Assembly: GCA_026196875.1 (NCBI GenBank)
Contig: JAPHTP010000025.1
Location: 1 to 64,000, forward strand
DNA length: 64,000 bases
Direction of reading: 5' to 3'
DNA from: Kangiellaceae bacterium
Lineage (GTDB): Bacteria; Pseudomonadota; Gammaproteobacteria; Enterobacterales; Kangiellaceae
Below, piece after piece: positions 17,574 to 27,102 of the stretch (position 1 is its first letter; each line of letters begins with the position of its first letter). Position numbers and translations under genes: made by a program. The notes beneath the pieces are model-generated. The model saw nothing but the letters and a program-made list of their open reading frames with translations. It was not told the DNA's origin and ran no database searches.

Positions 17574-17744
17574 GCACTGGGTGTAGCCCTATTCGAAAAT
17601 AGTCAGAAGAAACTCGTTCAGGGAAGTTTCTTAGCTACTGCGTTTCAGCGGGCGCCATAATACGAACCCGACTTATTGCTGTCAACGATAATTTTAAAAA
17701 AATTTCATTTTTTTTTATTTTTGCCCGAAAATTAATCAAAATGA

Positions 17745-18758
17745 TTAATTTTCATCCGGCTTTTTGTCTCCGCTCTCAGCAAAGGCGTCATCCCAGCTAG
17801 GTTCGTCATCTTCAGTATGGCCCAATTCCAGCTCATCTAACGCGCTATCAATATCATCAAGCTCGCTATCGATAGAAAAATCCAGCGTTTCTTCTTCCGC
17901 TGTTTCGCTAAGTTCCTTTTCGACTTCCACTTCCGGCATTTCTGCAACGTCTTCTTCGCTATCTTCTATGACTTCAACATCTTCCAACTGCTCTGCGACT
18001 TCTGACTCTTCTCCAAGATCGGATATTTCCTCCATCCCAGATTCAATATCTGTCTCCGATTCAACGTCGCCTACACTCGATTCCTCTGCTTCGGCAAATG
18101 CATCGGGCTCATCTTCAATTTCCTGCTCAACACTATCGACATCCGTCATTTCTTGTTCCGAAGCACCTCCTTTACCCGAGAAAGACTCCATAGCAGTAAT
18201 TATTTGGTCGACCGACATTTCGGTTTCAGGAACTTCTTCACCAAACATAGAACTAAATTCAGCAAAGATATTGTTTAAGGTAGTTAAAGTAATGTGTACT
18301 TCATGTTTTAAACTCTTTATTTCTTGTTTAAGCGCGTCGACATCTTCGGTCTCTTCCGCTTCCTCTACTTCTTCTTCAGCAGTGCTCGCTTGAATATCGA
18401 GATCATGGTAGTGTTTCACAATACGGCTGAGATCATCTTCTAAACCGATAAGAGCTTTCTCATTCTTATCTAACAGGCTGCTGATTAAGTTTCTAAATAG
18501 AAATTTTCTTTCATTAATAATTTTCTTAGTTTGTTTTTTAACCGCTGTTTGCTCTAATCCGGCCTTGTCGGTCAAAAATGCTGATACCGCCTGCTTTTGG
18601 GCTTCCTCATTATTTTTTATGCGTAAAATCAACTGTCTAACAGCTTCTTTGTTTTTCCTTTTGGAGCTTACTAACACCCAAATCAAAATCACGCTCAAGA
18701 TAAAAAAAGGTAGCGCGACCTCTACAATTATTAGCCACGATACAATTTGGTCATTCAT
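17745..18758 (-). CDS. Membrane-anchored, strongly acidic protein of unknown function
   Basis: 337 residues from the ATG at 18758 (a TTG codon just before is also in frame; GTGGGG precedes the ATG). One N-terminal transmembrane helix (about 8-32) is followed by a basic, coiled-coil-like region (35-120), a predicted helical stretch (140-170), and an acidic C-terminal half (about 205-337) very rich in Glu, Asp and Ser. The topology suggests a single-pass inner-membrane protein with a cytoplasmic tail. It lies 18 bases after the VWA protein gene and is surely co-transcribed with it. I recognise no family; the acidic tail resembles low-complexity regions of FimV only in composition. Confidence 0.65.
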   Translation of the reverse strand: MNDQIVSWLIIVEVALPFFILSVILIWVLVSSKRKNKEAVRQLILRIKNNEEAQKQAVSAFLTDKAGLEQTAVKKQTKKIINERKFLFRNLISSLLDKNEKALIGLEDDLSRIVKHYHDLDIQASTAEEEVEEAEETEDVDALKQEIKSLKHEVHITLTTLNNIFAEFSSMFGEEVPETEMSVDQIITAMESFSGKGGASEQEMTDVDSVEQEIEDEPDAFAEAEESSVGDVESETDIESGMEEISDLGEESEVAEQLEDVEVIEDSEEDVAEMPEVEVEKELSETAEEETLDFSIDSELDDIDSALDELELGHTEDDEPSWDDAFAESGDKKPDEN

Positions 18759-18776
18759 CAATATTCCCCACTTAAA

Positions 18777-20627
18777 TTAGTCTTCATCATCTTCATCAAT
18801 GGCCAATTCATCGGCCATTAGAGCACTACTTTGGCGCCCTTTCTTCTTAATCAGTTTCCACCCAAAAAATCCTAGCACTGCTAGCAATAAGTTAGCTGCA
18901 AGTCCGATATAAAGCCATAAGGTCCAATCTGTCGCCTCTGTCTCCGGTTGTTCGGCAATTTCAGGCTTTTCTTCTTCAGATTCTGGCTTTGATTCTTCTT
19001 TCTTTTCAACAACGTCTTCAGGCTCTTGTTCAGCAGGTTCCTCTTTTATAGGTTCTTCAACTTTTTCTTGTTGCTGCGAAGCTAAGTACTGGGCTGTGGG
19101 TTGAGCCTCAAAAATAACAGGTGCCGGAGAAACTGAAAAATTTCTGCCGAGTATTGATTCTCCTTTAACGTCCACTGATATTTGATATTTTCCACCTTCC
19201 GGTAACCTCCTTATAGACACAGGCATAGCTAAATCATCTACACCTAAATATTGCTTTTCACCATCCGGATGCTGGATAGTCAAATTAACTTTCAACGACT
19301 CAGGTTTGACAATATCGTCTCTAACAGAAAATGAGAGTTGATGGGGTAAGTCGTCAACTTCGGAAATCTCAACCTCATGAATAAGCGGAGAACCATAAAT
19401 GTTAATGGCATGATTTCGGGTTCTTTCAAAGGTCGGGCTTTTAACTTCTAATGTCAGGTCGAGTACACCTTCAAAACTATCAGTGAAAAAGTTTTGTTTA
19501 AATTTATGAGAACCAGAGTCAAAGAACATTGCCAATCGACTAGTTTGTCCATCTTTATTTTGAATCAGCTTTGCCTCAACCAAGCTAAGGAAGTCAGGTT
19601 TGGTAATCACTTCCCCATCTTCCAGTAAGGTTGCTTCGTAGTTGATAGCTTCACCCGCCAGCAAGTTATTTGGCACTTTACCGATACTCAGTCCCAACTT
19701 ACTCACCACCATAACTCTATTGTCAGGGTCCACCTTAGCATCTATCTTCCAGTCACCAGACTGTGGAGACTTGACTGTAATAAGATCATAACCAGCAGTC
19801 GTGAACCAGCGGACCGACTTGTTGTTAGTACTGCTTTGAATAATCTGATTATCAGGGGTTATCAACTTGGATTCTTCAAGAGGGTCTTGCTTAAAAACCA
19901 GTAAGGTCATTTCTTCGATACTAGCATCTACTTTGAATTGATTATCTGTCAGCGGTAAACTATCTCTTTCCGTGGATTGTTCAAAAATTTTGAGGAATAC
20001 TTTCTGCAATTCTTCTGCAGAATCTACCGCCTGATACCACCCATCAGTTTGTGTTGAAAGCGCTTTTAAGAGTTCATGATCTGCATTTTGAGATAGCGCA
20101 ATAGTGTGGATTGAGACGCCAGATTGTTTTAACTTGGGAAGGATTTGGGTAAGAATTTTATCTCTTTCTCGTGCATTTACCGAGGCGTCTTTCGAAATAT
20201 CAACCATTCCATCGGTCAATAAAATCATACTTCGCTTTTCACTGCTATCGGGACGGCTCCAACCGTAGCTTGCCTTTTCCAATACCCCACCGATATTAGT
20301 AAAAAGCCCTGCGGAGTTAATTTTCTTTGCGGTAGATGTCGCCTTGTTTTGCCACTGTGCGTCCACAGTGGCAAGCGGAACCATCATATTAACATATCGA
20401 CCGAATGCCCAAACTCCAGCCTCGGCTCCTTGGGGCAATAAATTGGTTACTAACTGTAACGCGGGTACTCGGAGGTTATTAGGATCATTCTTTTTCATGC
20501 TTCCCGAAATATCGATTAATAATCGAACATCCGGCTTCGCTTGCTGCGCAGCTTGCAAAAAACCACTAGAAAGCAAGGTCAAAACAGAGGTGACCAAAGC
20601 TAAAGTTAGTATTTTTAGTTTTTTCAT
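18777..20627 (-). CDS. Exported VWA-domain protein with C-terminal membrane anchor (TIGR03503-like)
   Basis: 616 residues. A signal peptide ends near LQAAQQA; a von Willebrand A domain follows with the MIDAS residues Asp39-x-Ser41-x-Ser43 (DISGS) and later TNIGG and LLTDGMVD. The middle (240-510) is probably beta-rich, followed by a Glu/Pro/Lys-rich linker, a transmembrane helix near 580-600 and a short Lys-rich/acidic cytoplasmic tail. This fits the gammaproteobacterial family I recall as TIGR03503, whose distribution was noted to track that of the GlyGly-CTERM sorting tail; such a tail is present on the M6 protease in this window. Function is not established. The acidic membrane protein is the next gene. 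Confidence 0.7.
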   Translation of the reverse strand: MKKLKILTLALVTSVLTLLSSGFLQAAQQAKPDVRLLIDISGSMKKNDPNNLRVPALQLVTNLLPQGAEAGVWAFGRYVNMMVPLATVDAQWQNKATSTAKKINSAGLFTNIGGVLEKASYGWSRPDSSEKRSMILLTDGMVDISKDASVNARERDKILTQILPKLKQSGVSIHTIALSQNADHELLKALSTQTDGWYQAVDSAEELQKVFLKIFEQSTERDSLPLTDNQFKVDASIEEMTLLVFKQDPLEESKLITPDNQIIQSSTNNKSVRWFTTAGYDLITVKSPQSGDWKIDAKVDPDNRVMVVSKLGLSIGKVPNNLLAGEAINYEATLLEDGEVITKPDFLSLVEAKLIQNKDGQTSRLAMFFDSGSHKFKQNFFTDSFEGVLDLTLEVKSPTFERTRNHAINIYGSPLIHEVEISEVDDLPHQLSFSVRDDIVKPESLKVNLTIQHPDGEKQYLGVDDLAMPVSIRRLPEGGKYQISVDVKGESILGRNFSVSPAPVIFEAQPTAQYLASQQQEKVEEPIKEEPAEQEPEDVVEKKEESKPESEEEKPEIAEQPETEATDWTLWLYIGLAANLLLAVLGFFGWKLIKKKGRQSSALMADELAIDEDDED

Positions 20628-20762
20628 TTATGCCGCCAGCACCGTTCCTGTTAAACTCACATCTAGTTTAGCTGAAAATCAAATATTTTCCATATTTTTC
20701 AGTTAGATAGGAAAGAATCTTGCGGTAAAAAGTGAAGTCGTTCGCAGGCCTGGGGAGAAAGC

Positions 20763-20804
20763 TTGATCGGTATCAAGCAAAAATGACCGGTCTTTAACTA
20801 GTAT
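20763..20804 (+). promoter_or_regulatory. FNR/Anr-type box and -10 of a class II promoter before the CBS gene
   Basis: TTGAT-CGGT-ATCAA (20763-20776) is a perfect match to the FNR/Anr consensus TTGAT-N4-ATCAA, extended by G/C pairs on both sides to 7-bp arms. TAGTAT at 20799-20804 can serve as -10 and puts the start at 20811, which centres the box at exactly -41.5, the standard position for FNR activation. The leader would be 52 bases. The site lies 136 bases from the divergent VWA gene. Confidence 0.75.
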
Positions 20805-20862
20805 TAGTATAAACGCACACAAAGTCTGACTCATACTATAGCCGCATTACAAGGAGCGAGCC

Positions 20863-21315
20863 ATGATTACCGTTGCAGAAATTATGACAAAAGATCCAGC
20901 CACTTTGTCTCGTTATAACAGTTTGAGTGACGCACGGAAGCTGATGAGCGAAAAGCGTTTTCGTCACATTCCAATAGTCGATGAAAATGACACTCTTATC
21001 GGATTAGTAACACAACGCACGGTATTGGAACACGGAATAACCTCTCAAAATTTCATCGATTCCGAGGAACTTGCGAAAATAGAACAAGGGACACTGTTAG
21101 CGGATATAATGACGACAAATCTAACGACTATTTCACCAAATTTAAAAATAGGTGATGCAGCCGCATTAATCCATAAGCATAAGTTCGGCTGCCTGCCTGT
21201 AGTAGACGGGAACAATCAGTTAGTTGGTATTATCACCGACCATGACTTTGTCGAAATGACAATTCAATTGCTAGATATGATGGAACAGTCAGAGCCTTTA
21301 GATGACGAATACTAA
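20863..21315 (+). CDS. Two-CBS-domain protein
   Basis: 150 residues made of two CBS motifs: the first at about 1-65 (starting VAEIMTKDPATLSRYNSLSD) and the second at about 80-140 (ADIMTTNLTTISPNLKIGDA). There is no attached enzyme or transporter domain. Stand-alone CBS pairs usually bind adenosine nucleotides and report energy state to a partner protein; the partner is unknown here. A strong AAGGAG ribosome-binding site precedes the ATG. The perfect FNR/Anr site upstream suggests induction at low oxygen. Confidence 0.85.
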   Translation: MITVAEIMTKDPATLSRYNSLSDARKLMSEKRFRHIPIVDENDTLIGLVTQRTVLEHGITSQNFIDSEELAKIEQGTLLADIMTTNLTTISPNLKIGDAAALIHKHKFGCLPVVDGNNQLVGIITDHDFVEMTIQLLDMMEQSEPLDDEY

Positions 21316-21404
21316 GCCCTAGAAATCCGGATCTGCTTCAATTGAGCTGGCAGACGGTCAGCTCAATTGAAGAACTTACCTAAGATTCCGACAATTCGAC
21401 CAAG

Positions 21405-21869
21405 TTAAAGCTCGTCTCGATCAAAATAATCTTCATCAACGACATAATCTTCAAAGTCTTCTTCATTAATATCAGCCTCGCTAATAACTTTACCCGTTAC
21501 TGCTCGGTTAGCTTTTTTTGCCGATAATGGATCGCCAGTTTCAAGAGGGTGCCATTCAGGTAACGGTTTACCGTTGGCTAGCAATCGATAGCCGCAAGTT
21601 TCAGGAACCCAGGTTAAGGTCCCGGCATTGTCTGGGGTAATTTTGATGCAGTCGGGGACATATTTATGCCGTTCAGGGTACACGGTACATTGGCATTTAT
21701 TCGTGTCAAGATATTGGCAAACTACGTTTGTTTTGAATATCTCATCGGTATCTTCGTCCTGCAATTTATGGGCGCAACATTGGCAGCAACCATCACAAAT
21801 GGATTCCCATTGCTGTTGGTTGAGATCTTTAAAAGGAATCCGCTCCCAAAAACGGTCTTTAACTGACAT
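21405..21869 (-). CDS. ycgN: YcgN-family cysteine-cluster protein (UPF0260)
   Basis: 154 residues. Conserved cysteines are CDGCCQCCAHK near the N-terminus, CQYLDTNKCQCTVYPERH and a later CGYRL, the pattern of the CxxCxxCC zinc/iron-chelating family. E. coli YcgN is about 150 residues and of unknown function. The C-terminal extension is acidic. It ends the rnd-ycgL-mltB-FAH-ycgN run, whose members are also grouped in Pseudomonas and enterobacteria. Confidence 0.9.
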   Translation of the reverse strand: MSVKDRFWERIPFKDLNQQQWESICDGCCQCCAHKLQDEDTDEIFKTNVVCQYLDTNKCQCTVYPERHKYVPDCIKITPDNAGTLTWVPETCGYRLLANGKPLPEWHPLETGDPLSAKKANRAVTGKVISEADINEEDFEDYVVDEDYFDRDEL

Positions 21870-21908
21870 AGGGGGTGCTTAGAAAAGAATAAAACTAAAT
21901 TATATCCT

Positions 21909-22583
21909 TCACTCAACTCGAGATACAGCGATTTGCTTATTCTGCATATAAAATACTAGCTCATCACCAGAATACAACGGCCCAACTCCTTCAGGTGTCC
22001 CCGTGAGGACTATATCCCCAGGAAGCAAAGTAAAGTGGCGAGATATCTCTTGTAGCAACTTGGGAATGCTGAAAATCATCTGCTCTACTAAACCATTTTG
22101 CACAAAATCGCCGTTTTTGGTCATGCCAAAGTCGAGCTGATTCAGATCTGTAATACCCTCAATGGGCTCGAATATGCTTACCGGGCAGGAACAATCAAAG
22201 GCTTTCGATTTTTCCCAGGGGTGGCCTTTTGCCTTTAGGTTCGATTGGACTTCGCGTAGAGTTAAATCCAGCGCGATCCCAACCCCTACGATAGAAGATA
22301 TTACTTGCTCTTTTGATGCGTCAGTTAGTTTGTCACCAATCAGTAAGGCCACTTCCAATTCATGATGACAGCTAGAGTCTATATCAGGCAATTTTATTGG
22401 TGCGTCAATTGGGCAAAGACAAGTATTAGGCTTAATAAAAAGTAAGGGCTCTTTTGGTACTGGATTATTTAACTCAGCCGCATGAGCCCGATAATTGCGC
22501 CCAACACAAACAACTTTACTGGTAGCGCATTTATAATCTATAACGCCACTGCTGGACTTTAATTTAGGTACAAACCAATTCAT
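21909..22583 (-). CDS. Fumarylacetoacetate hydrolase family protein (YcgM-like)
   Basis: 224 residues, the length of YcgM. Motifs VGRNYRAHAAEL, EPLLFIKP, the metal-binding HELEVALLIG segment, and GDIVLTGTPEGVGPL identify the FAH C-terminal fold. Relatives hydrolyse acylpyruvates or decarboxylate oxaloacetate; the presence of an oxaloacetate decarboxylase pump elsewhere in the window is not evidence for either. Preceded 18 bases by the lytic transglycosylase gene on the same strand. Confidence 0.88.
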   Translation of the reverse strand: MNWFVPKLKSSSGVIDYKCATSKVVCVGRNYRAHAAELNNPVPKEPLLFIKPNTCLCPIDAPIKLPDIDSSCHHELEVALLIGDKLTDASKEQVISSIVGVGIALDLTLREVQSNLKAKGHPWEKSKAFDCSCPVSIFEPIEGITDLNQLDFGMTKNGDFVQNGLVEQMIFSIPKLLQEISRHFTLLPGDIVLTGTPEGVGPLYSGDELVFYMQNKQIAVSRVE

Positions 22584-22601
22584 CTATTTCTCTTTGGGTC
22601 T

Positions 22602-23579
22602 TTATTGGACTCTGGGATACCCGATTCTGTCTGCCAGGTACCCGACTCCGGTGGCAAAGTAATGTGATCGATTCCATCTCATCAAAACGTCGAAGTTTTT
22701 GTAAACGAGGTAGACCCGACCTTTTTCTCCACCGGGAGCAATCATATAGGCTTCTAGGTCAACCATTGGCAGGTCACTCATATCGCTTCTTCTAACGCCG
22801 TCTGCTTGCCAATTGGCAAGCGATTTTTTATGTTTTTTACCGATTTGATAGTTATCGAAAGGCTTAGTTAACTTTACCTGGCGTCCCCAGGTTTGCTCTT
22901 TTTTCCAACCGGACTCAGCTAAAAAATTTCCCATAGAGGCAAATATGTCCTGCTTATCGCCCCAAATATTCTTCTTACCATCTCCATTTGCATCTTTGGC
23001 ATATCTCAAAAAGCTACTCGGCATAAACTGGCAATGCCCCATCGCGCCAGCCCAACTCCCCTTCATCTCGTCAATCCCTATATGACCCTCAGCAATAATT
23101 TTAGTTGCAGCCATTAATTCTTTAGTGAAAAATTTTGCTCGCCGTCCATCGAACGCTAATGTTGCCAGCGCACTCGGTACATGGTACTTGCCGGTAATAG
23201 AACCAAAATTACTTTCTTTACCCCATAAAGCAACTATGAACCTGGCTTTAACCCCCGTATCTTGCTCGGCAACAGCGAGAAGTTCTTTATGAGCTTTATA
23301 TTGTTCCCGAGCTTTTTTGACTTTCCACTCGGGAATTACCCGGGTTAAATACTCTTCATGAGTCATAGTACCTTCTGGTTGACGCCTATCTAATTCGACT
23401 ACCCGAGGGATGTAGCTAAGTGAAGCTATTATTTCGTCGGCTAACTCAGGAGACGCGCCTTCAGCAGTCATCTGAGGTTTTAACGCTATTTTCCACAGCT
23501 CAAATTCCTTCTCTGGAGCGTTGCTTGCGTAAATTTGGGTTGTTAGCAATAGTGCAATGAAGGCAAAAAAAATTTTCAT
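22602..23579 (-). CDS. Lytic murein transglycosylase (MltB/SltB family)
   Basis: 325 residues. A signal peptide ends at YAS-N with no lipobox, so this is a soluble periplasmic member rather than a lipoprotein such as E. coli MltB. The catalytic glutamate is Glu122 in WGKESNFG. Also visible are SALATLAFDGRR, SWAGAMGHCQFMPSS and DANGDGKKNIW, signatures of the SLT_2 domain. It cleaves the MurNAc-GlcNAc bond in peptidoglycan to give 1,6-anhydroMurNAc. Part of the rnd-ycgL cluster. Confidence 0.93.
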   Translation of the reverse strand: MKIFFAFIALLLTTQIYASNAPEKEFELWKIALKPQMTAEGASPELADEIIASLSYIPRVVELDRRQPEGTMTHEEYLTRVIPEWKVKKAREQYKAHKELLAVAEQDTGVKARFIVALWGKESNFGSITGKYHVPSALATLAFDGRRAKFFTKELMAATKIIAEGHIGIDEMKGSWAGAMGHCQFMPSSFLRYAKDANGDGKKNIWGDKQDIFASMGNFLAESGWKKEQTWGRQVKLTKPFDNYQIGKKHKKSLANWQADGVRRSDMSDLPMVDLEAYMIAPGGEKGRVYLVYKNFDVLMRWNRSHYFATGVGYLADRIGYPRVQ

Positions 23580-23607
23580 CGAATCTCCTCGTTTGAACTG
23601 GACTCAA

Positions 23608-23865
23608 CTATTTTAGTTTGGCTTGGTTCGAATGAATTACCGGCGGCATTTGCAGAAAATACCCTTCTTGTTCAAGGTGTTGCTTTACATCGTTAATATT
23701 AACCCGTGAAAGTTTGTCACGTTTAGCTAAATTCAGCTGCATCGCAAATTGAGGCTGACCAAATGCTTTGAGTAGCGGTTCAGGTACACAGGAAAAATCA
23801 TCTTTTTTAACCAAGTAAAGATACATTTCATCCTTTTTGTTACTTCGATAAACACTTGCAAGCAT
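23608..23865 (-). CDS. ycgL: YcgL domain-containing protein
   Basis: 85 residues. The start MLASVYRSNKKDEMYLYL and the FGQPQFAMQLNLAKRDKL segment identify the YcgL family (about 90-110 residues; structure known, function not). It lies 28 bases before mltB and after rnd, the common gammaproteobacterial order. Confidence 0.88.
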   Translation of the reverse strand: MLASVYRSNKKDEMYLYLVKKDDFSCVPEPLLKAFGQPQFAMQLNLAKRDKLSRVNINDVKQHLEQEGYFLQMPPVIHSNQAKLK

Positions 23866-23972
23866 GATCTAATTGATTGCCTCGTTAATTTCAGCTCTTC
23901 GGCTCTTTGACTTTAATTTTTACGCAACATAAAAGCTGCTTTTGATGAACTCTATTGTAAACCAGCAAGCAC

Positions 23973-25148
23973 TTAATCAATAGGTTTAAATTGTGAAAAA
24001 ATGGGGGCGAATTCAGGCGATAAAAGTTTCCCTCTCCACCCATTCCACTGAGTTGGATATTCTTCGTTAGTGATCCACGCCAACGCAATTTTCTTGATGA
24101 TTCTTTTACTGGCGATTAAACCGGGGTTCACCTCTAGCTCTTTTGCTTTTTGCTCTACAATTTTTGCCAACTGGTTGATAAGCGGCTTCAACTGCTTAAT
24201 ATCTCTTGGATTGATCACAGGCTTTTCGAATTGCTCCGGCTTTTCCGGATGCGCTTCAATTATCTGTAAGATGTCTTCCGAATACTTTCTAATCGAACGA
24301 GGATGTATCCCTTCAATTGATTTTAATCGAGCCTTAGAATCTGGCCTCACCCGAGCCACTTCGACAAGCTGATGGTCGCGAATAATATGGTTTCTTGTTC
24401 TATTCTGGTTGATTGCGGTTTCTTCCCTCCAGCGATAGAGTGTTTTAAACAACGCCAGTTGTTTTCCATTGAGTCGATTGACATCTTTTGCCTGACGGTA
24501 GTCCTTGTCGAAATTAGGTTGATTATTCGCCTGTTTGCATAGTTCTATGCACTCAGTTTCAAACAGCTCACGGCTTTTAAGCGAATGAATTTCAGGCTCC
24601 AGATGACCAAATAATGAGTAAAGATACAGGACATCATTAGCAGCATACTCAATCTGTTTTTCGGACAGGGGTCTTGCCAGCCAGTCAGATTGAGTTTCTT
24701 CCTTATCTAACAAAACGCCACAACACTTTTCTACCAAAGCGGCATAGCCTATTGAAGACTCACCACTAACAAAAGCATAAGCAACCTGCGTATCAAATAA
24801 CCCTTGAATAGAACAACCCCAAGAGTAATTCAATACCTCAAGATCTTCTTTGCAAGCATGCATGACTTTAGTGATGCTCCCATCACCGCAAATTTGCTTA
24901 AATGATTTAGGGCAACCAACCTCCAGGGTGTCTATTACAAAAACCTCTTTGCCATCAAAAATCTGCAACAATGCAAAGTTCGGAAAATATGAAGTGCGCC
25001 TTTCAAACTCAGTATCAATTGCCAACGCATTTATCTCAGCCTGCTTATTTTCAGTGCTGAATTGTTCCAACCAACGCGAGCAGACTCGTTCAAATTCGTC
25101 TGAGGATTTGATCCAAATAATTGGGGGTTTTCGAAGATTATTCAACAA
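23973..25148 (-). CDS. rnd: Ribonuclease D
   Basis: 391 residues (E. coli 375). DEDD 3'-5' exonuclease domain with Asp45 and Glu47 in IDTEFERR, then MHACKEDLEVL and the YAANDVLYLYSL third motif, followed by two HRDC-type helical regions. RNase D trims the 3' ends of tRNA and other small RNA precursors. First gene of the rnd-ycgL-mltB-FAH-ycgN group. Confidence 0.95.
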   Translation of the reverse strand: MLNNLRKPPIIWIKSSDEFERVCSRWLEQFSTENKQAEINALAIDTEFERRTSYFPNFALLQIFDGKEVFVIDTLEVGCPKSFKQICGDGSITKVMHACKEDLEVLNYSWGCSIQGLFDTQVAYAFVSGESSIGYAALVEKCCGVLLDKEETQSDWLARPLSEKQIEYAANDVLYLYSLFGHLEPEIHSLKSRELFETECIELCKQANNQPNFDKDYRQAKDVNRLNGKQLALFKTLYRWREETAINQNRTRNHIIRDHQLVEVARVRPDSKARLKSIEGIHPRSIRKYSEDILQIIEAHPEKPEQFEKPVINPRDIKQLKPLINQLAKIVEQKAKELEVNPGLIASKRIIKKIALAWITNEEYPTQWNGWRGKLLSPEFAPIFSQFKPID

Positions 25149-25187
25149 AATACTCTATAAGCTGTTTAATCATTTTATTTTAAGTGT

Positions 25188-25211
25188 AAGGCCCAACCAT
25201 AGCTGAGCCTT
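25188..25211 (-). terminator. Weak hairpin after fadD
   Basis: On the minus strand AAGGCTCA and TGGGCCTT pair over 8 positions with one wobble and an 8-base loop, 33 bases after the fadD stop. There is no proper T-run, so termination strength is doubtful. Confidence 0.3.
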
Positions 25212-25243
25212 TTAAAAAATGGAAGGAGTATATTCAATCCGCT

Positions 25244-26911
25244 TTAAGCGGTTTCTTCTCGAAGTTCCCTGCGAAGTATTTTACCAACATTGGATTTAGG
25301 TAAATCATCTCTAAACTCGATAACTTTTGGGCGTTTATAACCGGTTAGGTTTTCCTTACAATATCCCATCAATTCTTCTTCGGTTAAACTTGAATCCTTT
25401 TTCACCACAAAAACTTTAACCACCTCACCACTTGATTCTGAGTGAACACCGATGGCTGCAACCTCCAATACTTTTTCATTTGCAGAAATGACATCTTCTA
25501 CTTCATTCGGATATACATTAAACCCAGAAACCAGAATCATGTCCTTCTTGCGGTCAACAATTTTGAAATAACCTCTCTCGTCCATGCAAGCAACATCGCC
25601 CGTACCAAACCAACCATCTTCAGTTAAAACTTTAGCTGTCTCCTCGGGCCTATCTAAGTATCCTCGCATAACTTGAGGACCCCTTACCCATAATTCTCCG
25701 GCTTCACCAGGAGGTAGATCGTTGCCATCATCATCCCTAATTGAAACTTCGGTTGAGCAAATGGGTAATCCAATAGTGCCATCGTTACTTGGTTGGGTCA
25801 TAGGGCTGATACAAACCGCCGGTGAAGTTTCTGACAAACCGTAACCGACAAGTAAAGGTCGTCCGGTTACTTTCTGCCACTCTTCTGCAACCGACTCTTG
25901 CACAGCCATGCCTCCACCAAGTGTTAGATGAAGTTCGCTAAAATCTAAGTCAGCAAAACCAGGAGTATTTAACAAACCATTAAATAATGTATTAACCCCA
26001 GTTATTGCTGTAAATTTATAGTTAGAAAGTTCTTTAACAAACCCCGGCATATCTCGCGGATTGGTAATTAATACGTTTAAACCGCCCGACTTACAAAACA
26101 CCATACAATTCGCCGTGAGCGAAAAAATATGATAAAGCGGCAAAGCGGTAATGATGACTTCTTTTCCGGGCCGAACTAAACTGGACAACCAAGCGTGCGC
26201 CTGGAGTATATTGGCCACCATGTTTCGATGAGTTAAAACGGCTCCTTTTGCGACTCCCGTGGTCCCGCCAGTGTATTGTAAAAAAGCGATATCGTTGTGA
26301 GACAACTCTACTTTTTCGAGCGATAATCCCTCGCCTTTAGAAATAGCACTTTTATACTTTAGTGCGTTAGGAAGACCATAAGCAGGCACCATCTTTTTAA
26401 TATATTTAACGACAAAGTTCACTAGCCATGACTTCAATCCGCCCAGTTCATCCCCTAACTCTGTGACTATTACATGCTTAACTGGGGTTTCTTTTATGAT
26501 CTTTTCTAGAGTGCAGGCGAAATTGGCAACAATGATGATAGCGTCAGCTGAGGCATCATTTAACTGATGCTTGAGTTCTCTTGCGGTGTATAAAGGGTTA
26601 ACATTGACTATCGAAAGTCCCGCTTTCATTGCCCCAAAAATTGCGACCGGATACTGCAATAAATTAGGCATCATTATGGCCAGGCGGTCTCCGTGCTTTA
26701 ACCCTAAACCCGACTGCAGATAAGCAGCAAAGTCTCGAGCTTTCTTATCAAGCTCAGCATAGGTTAGAGTTTTTCCCATATTGACAAAAGCCGGATTATC
26801 AGCAAATTTATCAACTGACTCTTCAAATACCTCTAATACCGACTGATACTCATCAACATTTATTTCATGGGGGACGCCCTCTGGATAAGACTCCAACCAT
26901 ACCTTTTGCAT
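25244..26911 (-). CDS. fadD: Long-chain fatty acid-CoA ligase
   Basis: 555 residues, matching FadD (561). The AMP-binding P-loop is [19 protein letters not shown]; later landmarks are [11 protein letters not shown], the GEL-WVRGPQ and GWFGTGDVA motifs, [17 protein letters not shown] and the catalytic lysine region [12 protein letters not shown]. It activates long-chain fatty acids with ATP and CoA at the inner membrane for beta-oxidation. The start [17 protein letters not shown] is typical FadD. An acyl-CoA dehydrogenase is encoded 12 kb away. No clear FadR or PsrA site seen upstream. Confidence 0.93.
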   Translation of the reverse strand: MQKVWLESYPEGVPHEINVDEYQSVLEVFEESVDKFADNPAFVNMGKTLTYAELDKKARDFAAYLQSGLGLKHGDRLAIMMPNLLQYPVAIFGAMKAGLSIVNVNPLYTARELKHQLNDASADAIIIVANFACTLEKIIKETPVKHVIVTELGDELGGLKSWLVNFVVKYIKKMVPAYGLPNALKYKSAISKGEGLSLEKVELSHNDIAFLQYTGGTTGVAKGAVLTHRNMVANILQAHAWLSSLVRPGKEVIITALPLYHIFSLTANCMVFCKSGGLNVLITNPRDMPGFVKELSNYKFTAITGVNTLFNGLLNTPGFADLDFSELHLTLGGGMAVQESVAEEWQKVTGRPLLVGYGLSETSPAVCISPMTQPSNDGTIGLPICSTEVSIRDDDGNDLPPGEAGELWVRGPQVMRGYLDRPEETAKVLTEDGWFGTGDVACMDERGYFKIVDRKKDMILVSGFNVYPNEVEDVISANEKVLEVAAIGVHSESSGEVVKVFVVKKDSSLTEEELMGYCKENLTGYKRPKVIEFRDDLPKSNVGKILRRELREETA

Positions 26912-27102
26912 TCTTATTTTCTCCCAACTTACGGCTATTTTAGTTATTAATATAGGGTCATGAGCTTATATGAAAGTGACACGTAGAAGTAGTTTCCAGC
27001 TCATCCAACCACTTGCGATTCGCTTAAAGTATACTAGTAAGCCAAGAATGGCAAAGCGCTTTTTCGCTAATTTTCGAAAAAATTATCAAATATGCTCGAA
27101 AA

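Noticed and set aside
17764-18393. Serine-rich open frame on the plus strand
   Set aside because: It is the antisense shadow of the Glu/Asp-rich membrane protein; acidic codons read backwards give Ser runs.
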